The notes under the pieces are model-generated. The model was not told the DNA's origin and made no database searches. It saw only the letters and a list, made by a program, of their open reading frames with translations. 12,092 nucleotides of DNA from Pirellulaceae bacterium (GTDB lineage: Bacteria > Planctomycetota > Planctomycetia > Pirellulales > Pirellulaceae), in NCBI GenBank assembly GCA_030744095.1, contig JASLRF010000217.1, positions 1 through 12,092 on the forward strand, given 5' to 3'. Positions 7,456 to 12,092 of this stretch are shown here, piece after piece; position 1 is the first letter of the stretch; every line of letters starts with the position of its first letter. The position numbers and the translations under genes were made by a program.

Positions 7456-9224
7456 AACACGGCCTCCAATACGAGCTGCTCGGTCTCCCGCTCGCGCTGC
7501 GGCAAGGCGGGCCAAGAAACCACCCCAACCTGCTCGTCATCTGTGATTTGGCGCCGGTCAGGCGCGATGTAACGAGCATCTGCGGGATCGTCAAACGTCT
7601 GGCTTCGACCCCAAACCTGTGCCACACGGTCTTGGTACAGGAGCGTCCAATTCTGTTGGTTGCGGAACATCACGTTGACGGAATGAGGTTGGAAACGGTT
7701 GATCAACACCACTTCGGGATCGCCGTACTGAAGGACTTCATCGTCGTCAAAAGCCAGGGGATCCGACCCACGATAACGAGGCACAAGACGGCCCAAGATG
7801 AAGTCGAAATTCATGTCAACCACTTCCTGTGGATAGCATGTACGGAACCGGCCATCGAAGCTGACCAACATCGCCTTGTCGTCATCGGGATGTGTGGGTC
7901 CAAGAGCGGCGATGGCATATTGAGCCCAGTTATAGGTCACGATCAAGCGACCATGCATCTCGTTGTCGGCCATGAACTGAATGGCAGCCACGGGGTATTC
8001 CTTTCGATCCACTGTCATCTGACGCAGGCGCGACTGCAGCTTGTAGCCCAGAAGACAGAAAGCGAAAACGAACACACCAGCGAAGGCCATTTTCATGGCC
8101 GGTCTCATCGCCTGCCCCAATGAATCCGTATGTTCACTAATGCGAAATCGCTGCATCACAGAATCAATGTGCGGCGCCATCCAAAAACCGAATGGAATGG
8201 CAAAGAACGGCATGTGTCGCACGTGAGAAAGCGTTTGCCACAACGTCAGGAGCAGGATTACCGAATGAGTAATGTCCCGCGAGCGTTTGGTAAGCAACAT
8301 TGTGGAAAACCAACTGAACATGATCACCCACAGTGGGATCATCACTGTTGATGTCAGATCTGGCGCGTGCCATTCGATAATCTCTGGTCGTGGCATTCCA
8401 AGCGACTGAATCAGCCACCCGTGTAGACCCGGGCCGTATGGATTGATCAAAGTTGCCAAGCCGCTGGCAACGACCATCATCGTCAAGCGTCGCAACATGC
8501 CAAAAGATTGCCGGCCTCGATTGGCCAGCAACTCGACGCCCCGCAGTCCCAAGTACGCCGTGAAGATGCAATAGCCCGCGACAAAGCCGCCATGTGAATT
8601 GGCCCAAAAGAAGAATAGCACTGGCGCCAACCAAAGACAGCGCAAGCGGAAAGACGAATAGGTCAGCGGCGCGGATTCAGTATCTCGACGTTCCAGCCAA
8701 CGAAAATGGCAGCGCCCTTCCCAACCCTGAAAACAGTAGGCCAATAAGCCCATCAGCAGCGCGCAGAAAATGTATGAAAGCAACTGGGGTCGCGTGCGCC
8801 AGAAGTAGGTCAGATTGGTCGAGACCAGCATCGCCAGCAGGCAGACGCATAACAGGCTAGCTCTCTGCCGGAACGCGACGACCATGATCAGACCGATCAC
8901 GCCTACGCCGAGCAGGCACTTGACAATCAACAGCCCGACGGGGCCGATCGTGTCAATCATCACCGCCAAAAACAACTCCGCTAGATTCTCATGATTGATC
9001 CAACGGTATCCCTCGGCGGTGAACGAGTAGGTTGTTGTGGGAGAAATCCCGTCCGATAACGCGTCGCGACCATATTGCACGTGGCCCCACAGATCAGAAT
9101 CGGCAGCGGCCGGCGACATGGCCACCGCACACGTCAACAAGGTCGCCAGCAACAAGCCGCGATCGAACCAATTCCGAATAACTGGCGGTCGGCTCATCGA
9201 AGAGTTGTCGCTTGGAAGATTCAT
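7452..9224 (-). CDS. polytopic membrane protein, GT-C glycosyltransferase-like (first paralogue)
   Basis: A 590-residue homologue of the next gene downstream with the same order of blocks: DSDLWGHVQYG at 42-52, YRWINHENLAEL at 73-84, WANSHGG at 207-213, RPEIIEWHAPDLTS at 279-292, FMADNEMHGRLIV at 417-429, WAQYAI at 433-438 and DGRFRTCYP at 457-465. About 10 hydrophobic segments lie between 23 and 395, followed by a soluble C-terminal part of some 190 residues, probably periplasmic. The first helix (23-41) ends in a small-residue stretch like a signal peptide. It is the first gene of a three-gene operon with the second paralogue and a GT2 enzyme, which supports a role in glycan transfer or assembly. 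ATG 9224 is preceded by a weak GAGAG; Met10 (9197) is the alternative and has no site. I know no characterised member of this family; a non-enzymatic membrane scaffold remains possible. Confidence 0.75.
   Translation of the reverse strand: MNLPSDNSSMSRPPVIRNWFDRGLLLATLLTCAVAMSPAAADSDLWGHVQYGRDALSDGISPTTTYSFTAEGYRWINHENLAELFLAVMIDTIGPVGLLIVKCLLGVGVIGLIMVVAFRQRASLLCVCLLAMLVSTNLTYFWRTRPQLLSYIFCALLMGLLAYCFQGWEGRCHFRWLERRDTESAPLTYSSFRLRCLWLAPVLFFFWANSHGGFVAGYCIFTAYLGLRGVELLANRGRQSFGMLRRLTMMVVASGLATLINPYGPGLHGWLIQSLGMPRPEIIEWHAPDLTSTVMIPLWVIMFSWFSTMLLTKRSRDITHSVILLLTLWQTLSHVRHMPFFAIPFGFWMAPHIDSVMQRFRISEHTDSLGQAMRPAMKMAFAGVFVFAFCLLGYKLQSRLRQMTVDRKEYPVAAIQFMADNEMHGRLIVTYNWAQYAIAALGPTHPDDDKAMLVSFDGRFRTCYPQEVVDMNFDFILGRLVPRYRGSDPLAFDDDEVLQYGDPEVVLINRFQPHSVNVMFRNQQNWTLLYQDRVAQVWGRSQTFDDPADARYIAPDRRQITDDEQVGVVSWPALPQRERETEQLVLEAVL
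7463..7467 (-). promoter_or_regulatory. Shine-Dalgarno site for the second membrane-protein gene
   Basis: The minus strand reads GGAGG, 7 bases before the ATG at 7455-7453. It is the strongest ribosome-binding site seen in the window and lies inside the end of the upstream paralogue. It decides the start of the downstream gene and, with the ATGA overlap, indicates translational coupling of the two. Confidence 0.75.
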
Positions 9225-9620
9225 GAACTCTCAGCGCATTAGCGTGGACGAAGAGAGGAGTGGGAAAACACCAAAAGTATAGGACACGTCCAGCGGACAA
9301 TTCGGGTGCTGCAAGCGATATAACTGACACAGATGCACCCGCCAGTGACACGGCGGAGATGTTTGCAGCGACGGCATCTCGCATTCGCCTTCACATCGAA
9401 ACCGACACCTCACGAAGATCGCGTGCCCCAATTGCGCGAGACTGGTCAGCTCGTCAAGCCACCCAAGCTGACGAGTCCAGCGCGTCACCAGGATCAGATC
9501 GACAGGCTCTCCCAACTTGGAGACACACAGCGAGCCGTGTACGATGTTGATTGCGAAACGCCATTCTGCGGAAAGCTGGTTCCGGCAATAAACCGATCAG
9601 ACCTTTCGAGACAACATGTC
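9225..9620. other. 396-bp divergent intergenic region with possible zinc-ribbon remnant
   Basis: This gap separates the minus-strand glycosyltransferase operon from the plus-strand MoxR operon and must carry both promoters. Besides the -10 candidate above, it has protein-like fragments on the plus strand. One frame (open 9349-9468, no start codon) reads [12 protein letters not shown] at 9412-9447. The frame that leads into the MoxR gene reads GQLVKPPKL, then [16 protein letters not shown] at about 9544-9591. A -1 shift between them would give a zinc-ribbon-like protein with two Cys pairs. There is no good start codon or ribosome-binding site, so I do not annotate a gene. Two tgacac direct repeats occur at about 9325 and 9346. 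I see no confident plus-strand promoter. Confidence 0.45.
9276..9281 (-). promoter_or_regulatory. candidate -10 element for the glycosyltransferase operon
   Basis: TATACT on the minus strand (5 of 6 matches to TATAAT) lies about 50 bases upstream of the ATG at 9224. No good -35 hexamer lies 16-18 bases further upstream (TTGTCC is only 13 bases away), so the promoter may depend on an activator or the match may be chance. Confidence 0.25.
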
Positions 9621-10583
9621 ATGCGCGAATACTTTGAAATTGACGATGTCAGACTGACACTGAACCAACCCAACGAAAATCAACGCGAGTGGATTGGCCA
9701 GCGCGAAGTTCTTAAGCAGCTGCTGGCGTGTTGGGTGGTCGTGGACGACGCCGACCTCCCCCTATCTCCACGTCTCATCGGCACGCCGGGAATCGGCAAG
9801 ACGGCGTTAGGTATGGCGGCCGCGCGCGAACGCCAACAGGACCTATACATCTACCAATGCACGGCCGATACGCGGCCGGAAGATTTACTGGTCACGCCAG
9901 TGCTCGCCGAGAGCGGCAAGATTGCATATCATGCCTCGCCCTTGGTGTCGGCGATGATTCGCGGTGGCGTCTGCATTCTGGATGAAGGTAACCGCATGAA
10001 CGAAAAGTCATGGGCCAGCCTCGCGCCTCTGTTGGATCACCGCCGCTATGTCGAGTCGATTGTGGCGGGTATCACGATTCCGGCGCATCCGGATTTTCGC
10101 TGTGCTGTCACGATGAACCAGGACGAGTCGACCTACGAGATTCCAGACTATATCCTCAGCCGCCTGCAGCCGACGTTGCCCGTTGGGTTTCCGAACAAAC
10201 TGGATGAAATGTCGATCTTGCAATACCACCTTCCGTTTGCCGAACTGGACATGTTGGCGATAACGGTCGATTTTCTGCAGCGTTCCCACGAACTGAAACT
10301 CGACTTTTCACCGCGGGATGGCATCAGCATGTTGCGATACGCCATGAAACGCATGATTCAAGATCCATCACATCCGATTGCCAAAGATGCAGCCTGGCGC
10401 GAGGCGCTGGAGTACTGCCTGGGCGAAGAGGCACTCGACCTCGAGTCACTGGCCGAACGCAAACAACAAACGTTGGGCGGGAATGCAGTGCCGTTGGGAT
10501 TGGGTGATTTCTTTTTCTCACCAGAGGATCCATTGCATCCCGATGCAGACGACGACGACGACGATGACGACGTGATGTTTTAG
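9621..10583 (+). CDS. MoxR-type AAA+ ATPase
   Basis: The 320-residue protein has a complete AAA+ core: Walker A GTPGIGKT at 54-61, Walker [13 protein letters not shown] at 115-126 (Asp121, Glu122), sensor 1 TMNQD at 164-168 (Asn166) and an arginine-finger candidate in ILSRLQP (Arg181), followed by a helical lid (195-290). The order and the LDEGNRM form fit the MoxR/AAA_5 group, ATP-driven chaperones that remodel partner proteins and usually work with vWA-domain proteins encoded nearby. The C-terminus is odd: eight consecutive Asp at 310-317 before VMF. ATG 9621 is taken as start because recognisable homology begins just after it; the frame stays open upstream to at least 9333 but with Arg-rich, unrecognisable sequence. 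The next gene follows after 18 bp, so the two are very likely co-transcribed and act together. The substrate is unknown. Confidence 0.85.
   Translation: MREYFEIDDVRLTLNQPNENQREWIGQREVLKQLLACWVVVDDADLPLSPRLIGTPGIGKTALGMAAARERQQDLYIYQCTADTRPEDLLVTPVLAESGKIAYHASPLVSAMIRGGVCILDEGNRMNEKSWASLAPLLDHRRYVESIVAGITIPAHPDFRCAVTMNQDESTYEIPDYILSRLQPTLPVGFPNKLDEMSILQYHLPFAELDMLAITVDFLQRSHELKLDFSPRDGISMLRYAMKRMIQDPSHPIAKDAAWREALEYCLGEEALDLESLAERKQQTLGGNAVPLGLGDFFFSPEDPLHPDADDDDDDDDVMF
10548..10571 (+). repeat. GAC/GAT codon run encoding eight Asp at the MoxR C-terminus
   Basis: Eight Asp codons (seven GAC, one GAT) lie in a row at the 3' end of the MoxR gene, three codons before its stop. Near-perfect trinucleotide repeats can change length by slippage, so the acidic tail could vary between strains. 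Confidence 0.8.
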
Positions 10584-10601
10584 TCACTGAAGAATCACAG
10601 A

Positions 10602-12092
10602 ATGCCAAACGACTTGCTCAAGATTGGCCCTCACATCACGGTACTCCCAGTAATTCATGGGAGCGGTGATTTCGCGCTTGAGGTGCGCCGAGCGATGCTC
10701 GAGCAGGCGTTTGACGTCGTTGCCGTGCCATTGCCGCCGTCATTCCAGCAAGACGTCGAACGGGCGATTGAACATCTTCCCACACCTACCGTTGTCGTTC
10801 AGCCCGAACCGCAATCCTACGTGACCCAATGGACACCGGATCGAGAACACGACGATGAAGAATTCGCGGCAGACTCTAACGAACGTGTCTGTAGCTATGT
10901 GCCGATCGATCCGTGCCAGGCCGTGATTATGGCGATCCGAGTGGCGATGGGCGAACGGATTCCGCGACGCTTTATCGACTTGGAAACGTCTCGTTTCGAA
11001 CCGTATACGGCAAACTTGCCCGACCCCTACGCGCTCAAGAAAGTCACCATCGAGAGGTTTGCCGCGGCAATTCTTCCGAACATCGAACGAGTGCCCGAAG
11101 GACAACGGCGGGATCGCGTCCGATACATGGCCAGTCAACTGCATGAGATAGAATCGCGGCACCAGTCGATCTTGCTTGTGTGTTCCGTGCTTGATTGGCC
11201 TTGGATTCGTGAAGCGTACCAAGAATCGGCCGACAACTCGCCGACGGATATCGGCATCGAAGATGACTTTGTCGAACCTACTGCAACGCACGAAGTAGAC
11301 CCCAAGACGCTGATTTTCATGTTGGGCGAATTGCCCTTTGTCACGGGACTGTATGAACGGGCTCGATCAGAACTGGAAGACGACCAAAACCTGTCAATTG
11401 ACGGTGTCAAGGAACTACTGGTCACGGCGCGTGATGCCTACCGAAACGACTTGAAACGACGGGCCCGAAAAATCACACCACACTTGTTAGCCCGCTGTAC
11501 GAAGTACATCCGTAATTTATCATTGGTGGAAAGCCGCCTGACGCCCGACCTCTATACGATTGTTGTTGCGGCAAAACAGATCGCCGGTGATCAATTTGCC
11601 CTCCACGTCGCCGAGACCGCACGCGACTACGCCTACTCGGACGGTGCCGGGTTCGATTCGATTGTGATGGGAATCAACGAAGCGCGTTATCCAAATGGCG
11701 ACACGTTCGAAATGGTCAGCCGTCTGCCTGGGCCTCCTCTGGAATGGCGGAGCTGCGAATTGAAACGACGTCCAGATAAGTCAGAGACCGAAAAATGGCA
11801 AACCCCCTGGAATCCTTTTTCACAATGCAGCTACCCGCCTGAAGACGAGAGTATCGAGAACTTTCGCTCGCACGTCTTTGATCGCGCAAAGGCGATTATG
11901 GGTGCCGATCTGGTGCGGACCGAGAAGTTCACGACCAGTATCATGGATGGAATCGATATTCGTGATACTCTCCGCCACTGGTACGATGGCGAGATCTACG
12001 TGAAGATCTTGCCGCCCAGTCGTGGCAAGCTGGATTGCGCAGTTATGCTCTTCGATTCTCCGGCAGACCCACGTGATTATCCCTGGCGCACG
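10602..12092 (+). CDS. large uncharacterised protein of a MoxR operon (3' truncated; EreA/TraB/DUF5682-like N-terminus suspected)
   Basis: The frame is open from ATG 10602 to the last base (497 codons) with no stop, so the protein is longer. No membrane segment or signal peptide is visible; it is probably cytoplasmic. Residues 11-65 (VLPVIHGSGDFALEVRRAML..FDVVAVPLPPSF) alternate strand and helix as in the first unit of the EreA/TraB/ChaN-like superfamily. RRFIDLE at 122-128, then RYMASQL at 174-180 with ILLVCSVLDWPW at 190-201, match later elements in order, but the usual His after the last strand appears to be Asp198. DUF5682 proteins, which I recall from MoxR-vWA operons, have this layout. 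Residues 210-330 are helical and charged. Residues 345-497 form a distinct domain with motifs PWNPFSQCSYPPED at 402-415, MDGIDIRDTLRHW at 448-460 and IYVKILPPSRGKLD at 465-478, which I cannot assign. It lies 18 bp after the MoxR gene. Coding status is sure; the family is tentative. Confidence 0.8.
   Translation, partial: MPNDLLKIGPHITVLPVIHGSGDFALEVRRAMLEQAFDVVAVPLPPSFQQDVERAIEHLPTPTVVVQPEPQSYVTQWTPDREHDDEEFAADSNERVCSYVPIDPCQAVIMAIRVAMGERIPRRFIDLETSRFEPYTANLPDPYALKKVTIERFAAAILPNIERVPEGQRRDRVRYMASQLHEIESRHQSILLVCSVLDWPWIREAYQESADNSPTDIGIEDDFVEPTATHEVDPKTLIFMLGELPFVTGLYERARSELEDDQNLSIDGVKELLVTARDAYRNDLKRRARKITPHLLARCTKYIRNLSLVESRLTPDLYTIVVAAKQIAGDQFALHVAETARDYAYSDGAGFDSIVMGINEARYPNGDTFEMVSRLPGPPLEWRSCELKRRPDKSETEKWQTPWNPFSQCSYPPEDESIENFRSHVFDRAKAIMGADLVRTEKFTTSIMDGIDIRDTLRHWYDGEIYVKILPPSRGKLDCAVMLFDSPADPRDYPWRT

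Noticed and set aside
7456..7515. Upstream start for the second membrane protein (extra 20 residues)
   Set aside because: The extension is Arg/Ala-rich and lies inside the upstream gene; the ATG at 7455 has a strong GGAGG site and the ATGA overlap.
9333..9620. MoxR start at 9333 adding 96 residues
   Set aside because: The added sequence is Arg-rich and unlike MoxR N-termini; homology starts just after the ATG at 9621. Kept only as the zinc-ribbon remnant finding.
10740..11291. Minus-strand 183-codon frame opposite the large MoxR-operon gene
   Set aside because: Antisense to a continuous 497-codon frame that carries coherent motifs and follows MoxR in an operon.

Overview
The window looks like chromosomal DNA of a Planctomycetota bacterium (probably a Pirellulales-type lineage, possibly a metagenome contig). 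This rests on the style of the TolC-like protein, long intergenic-poor layout with mostly weak Shine-Dalgarno sites, and families common in that phylum (NfeD with a ClpP-like domain, large polytopic 'WINHE' membrane proteins, MoxR ATPases). The lineage is an inference from protein style, not from a marker gene. I see no rRNA, tRNA, CRISPR array, transposase or phage gene.

Layout. (1) Positions 1-882 (+) hold the C-terminal part of a TolC-family outer-membrane efflux protein cut by the window edge, followed by a 207-bp convergent gap with an 18-bp tandem repeat. (2) Positions 1090-3027 (-) encode a CPA-type Na+/H+ antiporter with a C-terminal Rossmann/RCK-like domain, starting at TTG. It is divergent from (3) an NfeD-family membrane serine protease at 3240-4808 (+). 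Candidate promoters for both lie in the 212-bp gap between them. (4) A three-gene minus-strand operon runs from 9224 to 4825: two tandem paralogous polytopic membrane proteins (GT-C-like, overlapping by ATGA) and a family-2 glycosyltransferase of the polyprenyl-phosphate sugar synthase type. Together they suggest synthesis of a lipid-linked sugar and its transfer across the membrane onto an envelope acceptor. (5) Divergent from this operon, after a 396-bp region with remnants of a possible zinc ribbon, lies a plus-strand operon: a MoxR-type AAA+ ATPase (9621-10583) and, 18 bp downstream, a large uncharacterised protein (10602 to the window end) whose N-terminal part resembles the EreA/TraB/ChaN/DUF5682-type fold with altered signature residues.

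The most promising lead is the MoxR plus large-protein pair, because it continues beyond the window and could be part of a MoxR-centred chaperone or conflict system. Next is the duplicated membrane-protein pair with its glycosyltransferase. The other genes look like ordinary housekeeping or transport genes.
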